A stretch of 64,000 nt of DNA from Pseudohongiella nitratireducens (GCF_001642735.1 NZ_LWHM01000034.1:1-64000); one strand, 5' to 3'; counted from the first letter of the stretch, positions 27,001 to 37,011 are shown. Notes: generated from the letters alone by a model not told the origin. Made by a program: numbers and translations.

Positions 27001-27871
27001 TCGACTCCCCGGAACGCTTCAGGATGCGCTGGACGGTTTTGAAACTGACAGGTGCCACCGGGGTACTGACCTGACGTGCGATATCGCGCAGGGAGTAGCC
27101 GCGTTGGCGCAATTGGTGAATCTGCCGCAAGACCTTCTGCTCTAACGGGTTTTCAATCAGTTTTCCGTTGCTATGCACCATGTAGCCAAAAGGTTTGCTG
27201 CCACCCAGAAAACGGCCTTTTTGCCGCTGTTTCTGCTTGACCCGCTTCATCCGCTCGGCACCACGGCGCACTTCCAGCGCCAGCATTTCCCTGAGTATAT
27301 AATCGAAATCCACTTTGGTCCGGGTAAAGGTGCGGGTCTGACTGATCTCGGCGTTCAGGGCAACCACATGCAATGTCATGTCCCTGTCTCGCATCCAGGC
27401 CAGGGTCAGGTCCAGGTCCCGGGCTGAATTGAACATGCGCTGCAAGGAATAAATGACAATATCGCTGCTCACCGGTGGCACCCACACGGGTTTTCCTGCC
27501 AGGATATTTTCACCAGGGCGCTGTTTGCCTGGGTTCTGGTCGTCTGGATTGTGGTCGACTGAATTGTGGTCGACTGAATTGTGGTCGACTGGGTTCTGGT
27601 TAGCACGGCTTTCTTCATCGCCTTCCGGTTCGTCCAGGCGATCAGAAAATCCGCTGCGCCAGTCTGCCGACTTCTCCACCTGCCATTGGGGACTGCCCCA
27701 CCCCTGATCGGTGCAATAACGAACGACAGCTGCCGACTCTCTATCAAGCACGCTATCAAGCACTGTGGCTGTCAGCAGATTTCCCTGGCTGTTATCCGAG
27801 CCATTAATACCGGCCTGGCCAGATGCACTGAACTCACTGTGAGAATGACGACTGTAGGCGAAGGGAAGCAT
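26993..27871 (-). CDS. Degenerate serine-recombinase (resolvase/invertase) family protein upstream of lolC
   Basis: The N-terminus has the resolvase-type YSRHS motif: Tyr6, Arg8 and Ser10, where Ser10 corresponds to the nucleophile of gamma-delta resolvase. A non-conserved, repeat-bearing insertion covers about residues 20-125. The resolvase core then resumes (SDIVIYSLQRMFNSARDLD, then LEVRRGAERM and GRFLGGSKPFGYMV). A C-terminal helix-turn-helix lies near YSLRDIARQV. Around the DRLxR catalytic motif the sequence is QRMFN, so one conserved arginine is absent. It overlaps lolC by 8 nt. It is probably not an active site-specific recombinase; a DNA-binding regulatory role is possible but unproven. 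Confidence 0.72.
   Translation of the reverse strand: MLPFAYSRHSHSEFSASGQAGINGSDNSQGNLLTATVLDSVLDRESAAVVRYCTDQGWGSPQWQVEKSADWRSGFSDRLDEPEGDEESRANQNPVDHNSVDHNSVDHNPDDQNPGKQRPGENILAGKPVWVPPVSSDIVIYSLQRMFNSARDLDLTLAWMRDRDMTLHVVALNAEISQTRTFTRTKVDFDYILREMLALEVRRGAERMKRVKQKQRQKGRFLGGSKPFGYMVHSNGKLIENPLEQKVLRQIHQLRQRGYSLRDIARQVSTPVAPVSFKTVQRILKRSGESNV
27534..27608. repeat. 15-nt tandem repeat inside the recombinase-like gene
   Basis: Units of 15 nt start at 27534, 27549, 27564, 27579 and 27594, with core TTGTGGTCGACTGAA. The 27549 and 27564 units are identical and the outer ones degenerate. They encode (N/D)HNSVD-like pentapeptides in the middle of the protein. Confidence 0.88.
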
Positions 27872-28664
27872 GGCAGGATTCTAGTCGAGCCGTTGCCCGA
27901 AGACAAACACAGTGACACAGCAATTACCTGCTCGCGACAGACCAGCATTAACTATGCGGACAGTCGCAAGCTGTCACAATGAATTCATTGATTACTGTCA
28001 TTCATGCTGATATAGTCGCGTAGCTGCTTGTCAGGTCTAAATTTAGCAGCAAGACAATGGTATAAAGATATTTAAATTCCAGGGTCACGACAGCATCAAA
28101 CACTGCTGTCAGTTCGGCCACCTGACGCCGGCGCCCCGACAACAAGATTAGTACAGAAGATTGATTAAAGATTGATCAAAGAGAGGGGACTCCCAGGCTG
28201 ATACAGCCAGGATGCCCCAAATAACAATGCAGGATCAGCCCGCCGACGCCGTCGGCATGCAGGTCCGGAAAGCGACAACAAAGTCTCAGACAGTGACATT
28301 GACTCTGCCTGCTGGTATGAAAGTAACCTGACATTTGCGAGATTATTTACGAAATTAGTTGCGCAATGCCAGCCGATAGTCACACATACCAGCCGCCGTG
28401 GGTTTGGCCCCGGCAGGAAAACGAATTTAAGACATGACTGCCTTACCGGCAGCCATGCAGCAAGACGACAAGATTTGCCCGATCCGCCCCTGACAGCAGG
28501 AAACATACTCCTTGCCATAAGGCGCCGAAACCGCAAATCACTCCGTAGCCAATGTCAGCCCTGCCTGCCGCGAACACAGACGGCAAGATAACTGACCTGC
28601 GGGGACCGTCTGCTAGGTAGTAGGAATACGGACTGATGGCGGGAAGAGTACCCAGCCTTTATAT
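27872..28664. other. Long non-coding stretch between the lol operon and rne
   Basis: Nearly 800 nt with no convincing gene. A 123-codon minus-strand frame (28165-28536) has no family features, and its composition looks like chance. In many gammaproteobacteria rluC is divergent from rne here; it is absent. The region must hold promoters for the minus-strand recombinase-lolCDE operon and possibly far-upstream rne leader sequence. No clean terminator or tRNA was found. Confidence 0.5.
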
Positions 28665-28693
28665 TTACTGTAACGTATTGATATTAATATCAT
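28665..28693 (+). promoter_or_regulatory. Candidate sigma-70 promoter for rne
   Basis: TTACTG (28665-28670), a 17-nt spacer and TATCAT (28688-28693) point toward rne. Initiation near 28700 would leave a leader of about 165 nt. Long leaders are typical of rne because RNase E autoregulates through its 5' UTR. Confidence 0.35.
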
Positions 28694-28864
28694 AAGCGAA
28701 AAGTAGAAACGGGAAATCAAGGTCAGCAATCACCTTTGGCCACTCCCTCCACAAGTCCCATATCCACCTGTTCGTCCTGCCCCGGTACCACCATAGCACT
28801 TTGTTGCTCCGCCTTTCTGCACCTGCTTTATTTCTGATCCCAGTGACAGAGAAGCGAATAAACT

Positions 28865-31800
28865 ATGAAGCGAATGCTAATCAATGCAACTCAGGAAGAA
28901 GAGTTGCGCGTAGCGCTGGTCGATGGCCAGAAATTGTATGACCTCGATATCGAAAATCGTACCCGGGTCCAGAAAAAAGCCAGTATCTTCAAGGGTCGCG
29001 TAACCCGCGTTGAACCCAGCCTGGAAGCGGCTTTTGTTGATTTCGGCGCCGAGCGCCATGGCTTCCTGCCCCTGAAAGAAATCGCCCCGGAGTACCTCAA
29101 GAAATCATCTGACGGTGGCCGCAGTATCAAAGAGCTCGTGGCTGAAGGCACTGAGGTCATCATTCAGGTCGAAAAGGAAGAGCGCGGCAACAAAGGCGCC
29201 GCTCTGACGACCTTTATCAGCCTGGCTGGCCGTTACCTGGTACTGATGCCCAACAACCCTCGTGCCGGCGGTATTTCCCGCCGTATTGAGGGCGATGAGC
29301 GCTCGGAAATCCGTGAAGCCATCAACTCGCTGACCATCCCTGAGGGCATGGGTATCATTGTTCGCACCGCAGGCGTTGGCAAAAGCCAGGAAGAACTGCA
29401 GTGGGACCTCGATTATTTGTTGTCACTGTGGTCTTCCATCACAGAGGCTTCCGAGAAGAAAAAAGCCCCTTTCCTGATTTACCAGGAAAGCAACGTTATC
29501 ATTCGCTGCATTCGTGACTACCTGCGCCAGGATATTGGTGAAGTGCTGTTTGACACTGTCGACGCCCATGAAGAGGCATTGAACTTTGTACGACAGGTCA
29601 TGCCGCACTATGAAAACCGCATCAAGCTGTACCAGGACGCCCTGCCGCTGTTCAACCGTTATCAGATTGAAAACCAGATTGAGTCAGCCTTCCAGCGTGA
29701 AGTGAAACTGCCTTCCGGTGGCTCCATCGTCATCGACCCAACAGAAGCACTGATTTCCATTGACATCAACTCCTCGCGCGCCACCCGTGGTGCCGACATC
29801 GAGGAAACAGCGCTGAACACCAACCTGGAAGCGGCCGACGAAATTGCCCGCCAGTTACGTCTTCGCGACATGGGCGGCCTGGTGGTCATCGACTTTATTG
29901 ACATGTCAGCGACGCGCAATCAGAAAGAAGTTGAGAATCGCATGCGCCAGGCACTGGAAGCGGATCGCGCCCGGGTTCAGGTCGGTCGCATCTCACGTTT
30001 CGGCCTGCTGGAAATGTCGCGTCAGCGCCTGCGTCCGTCACTGGAAGAAACGAACGCCGTGGTCTGCCCGCGCTGTGTCGGCCAGGGTACGATCCGGGAT
30101 GTAAAATCACTTTGCCTGTCCATCCTGCGCGTACTTCAGGAAGAAGCCAATAAGAAGCGCAGCACGGAAATCCGTGCCGTGGTGCCACTGTCAGTGGCGG
30201 CTTACCTGCTTAACGAAAAACGTAATGCACTGGCTGAAATCGAGCAGCAGAGCCGCACACGCCTGCTGATTATCCCGAACCCCTCGCTGGAAACACCTCA
30301 CTACGAGATCCAGAGCCTGACTGAGCAGGAAGGCGGCCAGGCACTGCCCAGCTACGAAATCAAGACTGAAGATCAGACACCGGAAACGGTTGCTGACATG
30401 CAGAAGCCGACGGAGATTCCCAAGGCTGCCGTCCAGGCCCCCAGGCTGCCACAAGCACCTACACCAACAGCACGAGCAACAGAAAGTGTAACTGCGCCAC
30501 GCCAGGCTGCCCCTCGCAAAGGATTCCTGGGCTCTTTGCTGTCACTGTTCGGCCTGTCATCCGGTGCTGCTAATGACGGCGAAGAAGAAAAGGCGTCAAA
30601 CGAATCCAGCCAGGACAACAATCGCGGCAACAGAAGCCGTAGCGGCCAGGGCCAGGGCCAGGGCAACCGCAACCGTAACCGCAGCAATAACGGGGAAGGC
30701 AATAATCGCAACCGCCAGAACCAGAACCGTAATCGCAAGGACAAAGATAACCGCAGCGACAACGACGGTGAAAACCGCAATCGCGGCGGCAAGGCTGGTC
30801 AACGCAACAATAAAGATGATCAGTCTCGCGATACAGACAAGAACGATAATCGCAGCAACGATCGCAATCAGCAGAACGATAAAGACAGTAACGACAATAA
30901 AGACAGCGAAGGTCGCAGCAACCGTCGCCGTAACCGTCGTGGTGGCAAGCAAGGCGATGATCGTTATGAAGCCACGCAGGATAACCGCCGTCCGAAAGAT
31001 GAGCGCAAGCCTCGCAACACCACTAAACGCACACGCGGCCCTCACCCGGATGGCACCGATGCTGACTCAACAACAACAGCCGCGACTGCCGAGGTAGCCA
31101 CAGAAGCGGCCAAACCGGAAGCACAAACCGCCGCCGCTACTCAGGACTCGAGTCAAACAGTACAGCAAGATGCTCCGGCTGCAGTTAAGAGCCAGGGCGA
31201 AACAAAAGCCTCCGATGAGTCCGTGACCAAAGCAGCAACGGATACCGAGAACACATCGGAAACGACTGCTATCGACAACGCCACTGAAAACAGTGCTGAC
31301 AACAGCGGTGAAGAGAAACCTCGCCGTCGTCGCAGTCGGGGTGGCCGTTCGCGCCGCGGACGCGGCAAAGCAACCGAAACTGATCAGGCAACAGAAGGCA
31401 GTGAACAGCAAAACGCTGACGCTCAAACTGACAAACCTGACACGGCCAATAAAGCAGAGACAGCTAACAATGAGACTGGCACCACAGACGCCGGCAGCAA
31501 ACAGCAATCTGCCCAGGAGCCTGCCCAGGACGAGAACAAGCCAAGGAAGCCCAAGCGCACGCGCAAACCGAAAGCTAAACCGGCTGACGGCTCTGCTGCA
31601 CCGACTGAAGGCTCTTCTGCCACAACTGACGGCTCTTCTTCAACTGAGGCCTCTTCTTCAGCTGAAAGTTCTTCTCCATCTGAGGGCTCTTCTGCTGACG
31701 CAACAGCCGAAGTAAAATCAGAGGCCCGGCCAAGCGCTGCAGAGACTGGATCGAGCGAAGGTGAAGACAAACCCAAGCCCGCGAAGGCGAAAAAGCCTGC

Positions 31801-32251
31801 CCGAAAAAAGGCTGACAAACCCAAGAAAGCAGACAGCACAGACAAGGCTGATTCCACGGATAAGCCTCAGAAAGCTGACAAAGCCGGGAAACCTGCCAAG
31901 GCGGACAAACCAGCTACAACTGAGAGCGCCGCACCTGCATCCGAAGCTAAGCCAAAAGCGGCAGCAGTGACTGACCAGGCGGCTCAGGCGGCACCAGCAA
32001 AACCAGAGGCGCCAGCGGCAGCCAGCAAGCCTGACCCGAAACCGGAAGCTGCCGCACCGAAAGCCGACACACCTAAAGCCGACGCCGCCCCTGCGCCGGC
32101 ATCAGCACCTGCGCCCGCTAAAACTGAAGCGGCAGAAAAGTCTGAACCACGCCCCAGCGGCCGTGCACCGAATGATCCGCGCGAGATCAAACGACGTCGA
32201 CTTGCTGAAGAAGCCCGCCAGAAAGCCGAAGCTGAAAAAAGCGGCGACTAA
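28865..32251 (+). CDS. rne: Ribonuclease E
   Basis: The essential endoribonuclease for mRNA decay and rRNA/tRNA processing, and the scaffold of the degradosome. The N-terminal catalytic half is close to E. coli: [18 protein letters not shown], an S1 domain (about 38-119), the magnesium-binding [10 protein letters not shown] and [11 protein letters not shown], and the zinc-link CPRCVGQG near residue 404. From about 500 to 1128 it is a low-complexity scaffold with Asn/Arg/Asp-rich blocks, arginine patches ([15 protein letters not shown]), a Ser/Gly repeat and Lys/Ala-rich blocks. It ends in the conserved tail [13 protein letters not shown]. Confidence 0.97.
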   Translation: MKRMLINATQEEELRVALVDGQKLYDLDIENRTRVQKKASIFKGRVTRVEPSLEAAFVDFGAERHGFLPLKEIAPEYLKKSSDGGRSIKELVAEGTEVIIQVEKEERGNKGAALTTFISLAGRYLVLMPNNPRAGGISRRIEGDERSEIREAINSLTIPEGMGIIVRTAGVGKSQEELQWDLDYLLSLWSSITEASEKKKAPFLIYQESNVIIRCIRDYLRQDIGEVLFDTVDAHEEALNFVRQVMPHYENRIKLYQDALPLFNRYQIENQIESAFQREVKLPSGGSIVIDPTEALISIDINSSRATRGADIEETALNTNLEAADEIARQLRLRDMGGLVVIDFIDMSATRNQKEVENRMRQALEADRARVQVGRISRFGLLEMSRQRLRPSLEETNAVVCPRCVGQGTIRDVKSLCLSILRVLQEEANKKRSTEIRAVVPLSVAAYLLNEKRNALAEIEQQSRTRLLIIPNPSLETPHYEIQSLTEQEGGQALPSYEIKTEDQTPETVADMQKPTEIPKAAVQAPRLPQAPTPTARATESVTAPRQAAPRKGFLGSLLSLFGLSSGAANDGEEEKASNESSQDNNRGNRSRSGQGQGQGNRNRNRSNNGEGNNRNRQNQNRNRKDKDNRSDNDGENRNRGGKAGQRNNKDDQSRDTDKNDNRSNDRNQQNDKDSNDNKDSEGRSNRRRNRRGGKQGDDRYEATQDNRRPKDERKPRNTTKRTRGPHPDGTDADSTTTAATAEVATEAAKPEAQTAAATQDSSQTVQQDAPAAVKSQGETKASDESVTKAATDTENTSETTAIDNATENSADNSGEEKPRRRRSRGGRSRRGRGKATETDQATEGSEQQNADAQTDKPDTANKAETANNETGTTDAGSKQQSAQEPAQDENKPRKPKRTRKPKAKPADGSAAPTEGSSATTDGSSSTEASSSAESSSPSEGSSADATAEVKSEARPSAAETGSSEGEDKPKPAKAKKPARKKADKPKKADSTDKADSTDKPQKADKAGKPAKADKPATTESAAPASEAKPKAAAVTDQAAQAAPAKPEAPAAASKPDPKPEAAAPKADTPKADAAPAPASAPAPAKTEAAEKSEPRPSGRAPNDPREIKRRRLAEEARQKAEAEKSGD
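31589..31698. repeat. 18/21-nt imperfect tandem repeat in the RNase E scaffold
   Basis: Successive units GGCTCTTCTxCxxCTGA(x) occur with 21- then 18-nt spacing. They encode (D/E)GSS-type blocks around residues 908-945. More degenerate than the other arrays in the window. Confidence 0.7.
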
Positions 32252-32275
32252 CGCTTCCTTCAGCCACCAAACGGA

Positions 32276-32301
32276 TCCCGCCTCACAAACCTGAGGCGGG
32301 A
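32276..32301 (+). terminator. GC-rich hairpin after rne
   Basis: A perfect 10-bp stem (TCCCGCCTCA / TGAGGCGGGA) with a six-base loop lies 25 nt after the rne stop. There is no T-run after it, so it may be an RNA 3'-stabilising or Rho-assisted structure rather than a simple intrinsic terminator. Confidence 0.5.
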
Positions 32302-32332
32302 CTACTCCCGCCCAAAGCTTACTACTCCACAG

Positions 32333-32513
32333 ACACAAGCGCTGGGCTTTATAGACCCAATTTTCAGACAATCAGACCACGCCTAGCCCGCAAGGTGTCG
32401 TACGAAAAGCGGGCGGACTGTCCGAAGCCGTCAGGCTGAGTTTCCGCCCGCCGTACGACGCCTTGTGGGCTGTGGTCGTCTGTAAATGGGTCTATAAAGC
32501 CCAGCGCTTGTGT
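32333..32513. repeat. 181-nt palindromic element with 27-bp perfect terminal inverted repeats
   Basis: Bases 32333-32359 and 32487-32513 are exact reverse complements (ACACAAGCGCTGGGCTTTAT...). Inward, pairing continues imperfectly through CAGAC, ACCAC, AGCCC, CAAGG-GTCGTACG and GCGGGCGGA, to a centre near 32421-32445. The whole unit could fold into one long hairpin. No ORF is supported and no direct target repeat is evident. It may be a MITE-like element or an unusually large 3' structure. Confidence 0.8.
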
Positions 32514-32529
32514 CGTTTCGTAGCCGAAA

Positions 32530-32565
32530 AAAAACCCGCTAACCGTTCCCCGGCAGCGGGTTTTT
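32530..32565 (-). terminator. Bidirectional rho-independent terminator between rne and etfBA
   Basis: An 11-bp stem (AAAAACCCGCT / AGCGGGTTTTT) is followed by a T-run on both strands; on the minus strand the run is eight T. It lies 36 nt past the etfA stop and downstream of rne and the palindrome. Confidence 0.88.
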
Positions 32566-32601
32566 CATATCAGGCACTATGCTGTGCCGATGTCAGGGAC
32601 T

Positions 32602-33531
32602 TCACAGCTTTTCAGCCAGCTCCGGCACAGCCTCAAACAGGTCAGCAACCAGTCCGTAATCAGCCACCTGGAAAATCGGCGCTTCTTCGTCCTTGTTGAT
32701 GGCAACGATCACTTTACTGTCTTTCATACCGGCCAGATGCTGAATCGCACCAGAAATACCGACGGCAATATACAACTCAGGCGCGACAATCTTGCCTGTC
32801 TGACCGACCTGCATGTCGTTCGGCACAAAGCCGGCGTCAACTGCTGCACGCGATGCACCGATGGCTGCACCCAGTTTGTCAGCGACTTTTTCCAGCAGCG
32901 CGAAGTTCTCGCCGTTCTGCATACCACGACCACCGGAAATCACCACTTTGGCACCGGTCAGCTCAGGACGCTCAGACTGGGTCAGCTCTTCGCTGACAAA
33001 GCTGGCGATATCCTGTGTCTTGACCACGTCAATGGCTTCAACCGAGGCAGAACCACCTTCAGCTGCGGCCTCGTCGAATGCCGTTGCACGAACGGTGACC
33101 ACTTTGACACTGTCACTGGATTGCACAGTCGCCAATGCGTTACCGGCGTAAATCGGACGAACAAAGGTATCGGCTGATTTCACATCAACGATGTCAGAGA
33201 TTTGCGATACATCCAGCAGCGCAGCGACGCGTGGCATCAGGTTTTTGCCCGTCGTTGTGGCTGCAGCAAAGATGTGAGATGCACTACCGGCAACTTCCAC
33301 AATCAGTTCTGCCAGGTTTTCCGGCAACTGGTTTGCATAGGCTTCATTGTCAGCCAGCAACACTTTAGAGACACCTGCTACCTTGGCTGCCTGATCTGCT
33401 ACCGCTGCACAGCCGGAACCGGCAACCAGCACCTGAACGTCATCACCAGCGGCAACCGCGGCAGTGACCGCACTCAGTGTGGCTGGTTTCAGGGCAGCGT
33501 TATCGTGTTCTGCGATTACAAAAATACTCAT
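32602..33531 (-). CDS. etfA: Electron transfer flavoprotein subunit alpha
   Basis: Carries the FAD of the ETF heterodimer, which takes electrons from acyl-CoA and other dehydrogenases and passes them to ETF:ubiquinone oxidoreductase. The N-terminal domain contains [20 protein letters not shown]. The C-terminal FAD domain has the ETF-alpha signature, with [44 protein letters not shown] and [19 protein letters not shown]. The 309-residue length is standard. It starts 11 nt after the etfB stop. No dehydrogenase is adjacent. Confidence 0.96.
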   Translation of the reverse strand: MSIFVIAEHDNAALKPATLSAVTAAVAAGDDVQVLVAGSGCAAVADQAAKVAGVSKVLLADNEAYANQLPENLAELIVEVAGSASHIFAAATTTGKNLMPRVAALLDVSQISDIVDVKSADTFVRPIYAGNALATVQSSDSVKVVTVRATAFDEAAAEGGSASVEAIDVVKTQDIASFVSEELTQSERPELTGAKVVISGGRGMQNGENFALLEKVADKLGAAIGASRAAVDAGFVPNDMQVGQTGKIVAPELYIAVGISGAIQHLAGMKDSKVIVAINKDEEAPIFQVADYGLVADLFEAVPELAEKL

Positions 33532-33542
33532 TGCACTACCCC

Positions 33543-34292
33543 TTAAATGACTTTGGCTTCAGATTTCAGTTTGCTGATCAACTCGTCCACGCTCTCAACC
33601 TTGATACCGGCGGAACGTCCGGGAGGTGGCTCGACTGACAGCACTTTCAGACCCGAACTGACATCAACACCCAGCTCATCAGGTGTCAGTGTGTCGATGG
33701 TCTTCTTCTTGGCCTTCATGATGTTTGGCAGTGACGCATAGCGCGGCTCATTCAAACGCAGGTCTGTTGTCACAACAGCTGGCAGGTTCAGCTCAACTGT
33801 CTGCTCACCGCCGTCAATTTCACGTGTTACCTTGGCTTTGCCATCGGCGATTTCCAGTTTGCAGGCAAACGTGCCCTGAGGCATACCGCTCAGTGCCGCC
33901 AGCATCTGACCAGCCTGGTTGTTGTCCGAATCAATAGATTGCTTGCCCAGCAGCACCAGACCCGCTTCTTCTTTCTCAACCAGCTTGTTGAGCAGCTTGG
34001 CAACGGCCAATGGCTGCAGCTCTGTATCGGTTTCTACGTGGATACCACGATCGGCACCTAAAGCCAGACAGGTACGAATCTGTTCCTGACAGCTTTTCTC
34101 GCCAATGGAGACAACGACGATCTCGTCTGCCTGTCCCTTTTCCTTAAGGCGAACGGCTTCTTCAACCGCGATTTCACAAAACGGATTGACTGCCATCTTG
34201 GCATTGGTCAAATCCACACCGCTGTTGTCTGCCTTGACCCGAACTTTTACGTTCGCATCCAGCACACGTTTGATCGCTACCAGAATCTTCAT
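33543..34292 (-). CDS. etfB: Electron transfer flavoprotein subunit beta
   Basis: Partner of EtfA; binds AMP and docks the dehydrogenases. It has the opening [20 protein letters not shown], a [17 protein letters not shown] block, and the ETF-beta signature region around [23 protein letters not shown] with the recognition-loop motif [20 protein letters not shown]. The 249-residue length is typical. It is first in the etfB-etfA operon, and the terminator at 32530-32565 closes the unit. Confidence 0.96.
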   Translation of the reverse strand: MKILVAIKRVLDANVKVRVKADNSGVDLTNAKMAVNPFCEIAVEEAVRLKEKGQADEIVVVSIGEKSCQEQIRTCLALGADRGIHVETDTELQPLAVAKLLNKLVEKEEAGLVLLGKQSIDSDNNQAGQMLAALSGMPQGTFACKLEIADGKAKVTREIDGGEQTVELNLPAVVTTDLRLNEPRYASLPNIMKAKKKTIDTLTPDELGVDVSSGLKVLSVEPPPGRSAGIKVESVDELISKLKSEAKVI

Positions 34293-34405
34293 GGATTCTC
34301 CATTGTCTTCATTTCAAGAATGATGTGATTTCACTATCGGGAAAGGTCGCCAATAATGCCGTTTTTCGCGCCTCGCGTCAATATTGACCCGGCACACTCA
34401 CCGTA

Positions 34406-34996
34406 TTACACGGTCCCCAGAACGAATTCGCTACCGCTGCTACTGACCACCAGCTCTGTTTTTATTTGATTGTTATTATTAGCTTTTTTCCCATCATCAC
34501 GGCTCACCTGATCGGCCACCTCCACCAGAGAATAAAAAACCGAACGGCTGATCAGTGCCCATAATCCATCGCGCACATGCACGGTTGGATGGGGCTGATT
34601 ATCATCATCCACGGTTACCTCGATCGCATGATTGGCATCTGCCGTGACCGTTTCCCCGGTATTTAACGTAAACGTGATTTGAGATTCTCCGCCGACCTCT
34701 TCCACATCCATAAGCTGGGCTACGAAGGGGCAGTCGTCCACCTGAATGCGGACTTTCTCTGCCGGTGTCACCAGGTAGTGATAACCGTCAGGGTCTTTAC
34801 GCAGTATCGAGGAGAAAAGTCGCACCAGTTGCGGACGACCAATGGGAGAGCCTTCATGGTACCAGCGCCCGTCAGCGGCAATACGCATGTCCATCTCACC
34901 ACAATAGGGCGGATCCCATTCGTGGACCGGAGCCGGACCTTTAAACTGTCCAATTTGACTGAGAATGTGCTCTGTTCCTGAAGCCTGCTTTGTCAT
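34406..34996 (-). CDS. DUF1285 domain-containing protein
   Basis: A 196-residue cytoplasmic protein of the DUF1285 family, recognised by WDPPYCGEMDMRIAADGRWYHEGSPIGRPQLVRLF and the later DGLWALISRSVFYSLVE. The family has a two-barrel fold of unknown biochemical role and is widespread in proteobacteria. The C-terminus carries an Asn/Lys-rich segment (KKANNNNQIK). GAGGTGTGAG precedes the ATG. It lies between etfB and a purine phosphoribosyltransferase on the same strand. Confidence 0.88.
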   Translation of the reverse strand: MTKQASGTEHILSQIGQFKGPAPVHEWDPPYCGEMDMRIAADGRWYHEGSPIGRPQLVRLFSSILRKDPDGYHYLVTPAEKVRIQVDDCPFVAQLMDVEEVGGESQITFTLNTGETVTADANHAIEVTVDDDNQPHPTVHVRDGLWALISRSVFYSLVEVADQVSRDDGKKANNNNQIKTELVVSSSGSEFVLGTV

Positions 34997-35024
34997 AACT
35001 CACACCTCTCGTGTCGGCGAATGT

Positions 35025-35699
35025 TCAGTCTGCCACAGCAAAAATACCCGGCGCATTGCGCCAGTAACCTTTGTAGTCCATACCATACCCGAACAGGTAA
35101 CGGTCTTCAGCCACTAACGCCGTGAAGTCAGCCTGCTTGAGCCAGGCGCTCTTGCGGTCGTGCTGCTTGTCGACCAGCACTGCCGTCATCACCTCTTTGG
35201 CACCTTCGGCCTGACACCACTCGACCACTGCGGCCAGCGTTTCACCTTCGTCCAGTATGTCATCCAGTATCAGCACGGTTCGCCCTGACAGCGCAGTCGC
35301 CGGCAGAGCACGCCAGTGCAGGTCACTGCCACTGAGTTTTTCCCGATAGCGGGTAGCATGCAGGTAATCCAGTTGCAGGGGAAAGCTCAGCTTGGGTGCC
35401 AATTGTCCGGTCAGCACCAGTCCGCCGTTCATGACGCAGAGCAAAACCGGATTGCTGTCTGACAACCGGGTAGTGATTTGTTCAGCCACAACAATCAGGG
35501 CCTGATCGATTTCTTCAGGGGAAAACAGGCAGTCTGCTGTTGCCATCACCCGCTGCAGTTCCTGCCTGAACGCCTGGGTGAGCCCCTGCCCCGGCGATGG
35601 CTGCACGGAGGCTTCCCCCGATGGATCTGAGTCTTGCTGTTCGGGATGCTGCGCGAGTTGCGCTGTGGGATGCTGTTTAAGTCCCTGCTTGTCAGTCAT
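35025..35699 (-). CDS. Hypoxanthine-guanine phosphoribosyltransferase
   Basis: A type I phosphoribosyltransferase for purine salvage in the cytoplasm. The PRPP-binding motif is VLILDDILDEGETL. It also has VLLCVMNGGLVLTGQLAPKL near the N-terminal third and a C-terminal FGYGMDYKGYWRN block typical of HPRT. I chose the ATG at 35699 (MTDKQGLKQH) over a TTG six codons upstream because AGGA lies just before it. The protein begins with a Gln/Pro-rich leader of about 45 residues that is unconserved in such enzymes. The gene is monocistronic or follows nagZ with a gap of about 110 nt. Confidence 0.9.
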   Translation of the reverse strand: MTDKQGLKQHPTAQLAQHPEQQDSDPSGEASVQPSPGQGLTQAFRQELQRVMATADCLFSPEEIDQALIVVAEQITTRLSDSNPVLLCVMNGGLVLTGQLAPKLSFPLQLDYLHATRYREKLSGSDLHWRALPATALSGRTVLILDDILDEGETLAAVVEWCQAEGAKEVMTAVLVDKQHDRKSAWLKQADFTALVAEDRYLFGYGMDYKGYWRNAPGIFAVAD

Positions 35700-35809
35700 A
35701 ATGTCCTGCCGGTTCAATACTGCAATTATCTGTTATACCTGATACTTATATGCCTGGTAAATATATACTTCGCAGCTATTTATTTACCCGGATATCCGGA
35801 TACCCTGCA

Positions 35810-36838
35810 TTACTGCAGGTGATTCATGATGTCGTTACGAATGCTGGCAGCACGATCATTGTTCGCCAATTCTGCCAGTGTGGCATTGTTTTCTCTGGCT
35901 CTGCGCATGGCTGGCAAACGATGATTGAGAGGCTGCTGTCTTCGTTCCAGCGCAACAAGGGCTTCTTTGGCTGCTGCGCGATTATTACAGACCAGCACCA
36001 TATCACAACCTGCATCCAGTGCCATGGCCAGACGATCAGCGACGCTGCCAGCTTGCACAGCCGCTGCCATATCAAGGTCATCACTGAATATGACACCATC
36101 AAATTCCAACTCCTTGCGCAACACATTCTGCAGCCAGAAGCGGGAGAAACCGGCGCAATGGGCGTCGGCCTGAACGTATTGGACGTGTGCCGGCATAATG
36201 CCATCCAGTAATGGCATGCATTGGCGGAAAGGCTGCAAATCACGCCCACAGATTTCAGTTAAGTCGCGATTATCGACCGGTAGCTCCAGGTGAGAGTCAG
36301 CCACAACGGATCCGTGGCCGGGAAAATGCTTGCCAGTCGTTGCCATACCGGCCTCTCGCATGCCGCGCAAAAATGCAGATGCCAGAGTAATGACATCGTC
36401 AGGCTCATCATCAAAACCACGGTCGCCAATCACTTCACTGATATCTGAACGCAGATCCAGCACCGGGGCGAAACTGAAATCGATACCGACCGCCAACACC
36501 TCCGAAGCCAGCAACCAGCCCAGCTCTCCCGCCAGTTGTGTGGCCAGCGCCGGGTCACGGCGACGCAATTTACCCAACTGATACATAGGAGGAATTCTGG
36601 TAAACCCTTCCCGCAGCCGCTGCACACGACCACCCTCCTGATCCACGGCAATCAGCAGCCCCGGACGGATGGTACGCATCCGGGTGGTCAACGCCGCGAC
36701 CTGATCGGCACTATCAATATTTCGGGAAAAAAGGATGACACCCCCCACCTGCGGGTGAAGCAATAATGAAGTTTCTTCTTCAGTTAGCGAGGTTCCCTGC
36801 AAATCCAGCATCAATACGCCCGGGGGTAGTTCACTCAT
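35810..36838 (-). CDS. nagZ: Beta-N-acetylhexosaminidase NagZ
   Basis: A GH3 enzyme of cell-wall recycling. It removes GlcNAc from anhydro-muropeptides in the cytoplasm and so shapes AmpC-inducing signals. The TIM-barrel motif TTGKHFPGHG carries the catalytic histidine loop, and FSDDLDMAA carries the nucleophilic aspartate. I chose the start at 36838 (MSELPPGVLMLDLQG) because GGAG lies eight bases upstream. The length is 342 residues, close to the E. coli enzyme's 341. It is divergent from lexA. Confidence 0.95.
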   Translation of the reverse strand: MSELPPGVLMLDLQGTSLTEEETSLLLHPQVGGVILFSRNIDSADQVAALTTRMRTIRPGLLIAVDQEGGRVQRLREGFTRIPPMYQLGKLRRRDPALATQLAGELGWLLASEVLAVGIDFSFAPVLDLRSDISEVIGDRGFDDEPDDVITLASAFLRGMREAGMATTGKHFPGHGSVVADSHLELPVDNRDLTEICGRDLQPFRQCMPLLDGIMPAHVQYVQADAHCAGFSRFWLQNVLRKELEFDGVIFSDDLDMAAAVQAGSVADRLAMALDAGCDMVLVCNNRAAAKEALVALERRQQPLNHRLPAMRRARENNATLAELANNDRAASIRNDIMNHLQ

Positions 36839-36950
36839 CCTTTTTACTCCATTTGATTTACGACCGGCATGAGGCCTGTCCATACGATGCGGCTCATTAT
36901 CGCCGAATTAAATCGCAGAAAATATGATTTCGGACAAAAGTGTGAGCACT

Positions 36951-36978
36951 TTGCAATCGCATCGTTACTGTATATAAT
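36951..36978 (+). promoter_or_regulatory. lexA promoter
   Basis: TTGCAA (36951-36956), a 16-nt spacer and TATAAT (36973-36978). The -10 box lies inside the first SOS box, so LexA bound there would block initiation. Confidence 0.6.
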
Positions 36979-37000
36979 CACAGCCTGAATACATAAACAG
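36968..37000 (+). promoter_or_regulatory. Two tandem LexA (SOS) boxes
   Basis: Box 1 is CTG-TATATAATCA-CAG (36968-36983) and box 2 is CTG-AATACATAAA-CAG (36985-37000). Both follow the CTG-N10-CAG consensus. Paired boxes ahead of lexA, as in E. coli, give tight autorepression. Confidence 0.9.
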
Positions 37001-37011
37001 TGAGACTGTTG

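Noticed and set aside
28165-28536. 123-codon minus-strand open frame in the rne upstream region
   Set aside because: No family features, arginine/serine-rich chance-like composition, and no ribosome site that I could see.
30596-31045. Antisense open frames inside rne encoding hydrophobic or arginine-rich proteins
   Set aside because: They are by-products of the low-complexity Asn/Arg/Asp coding repeats on the plus strand, without starts or families of their own.
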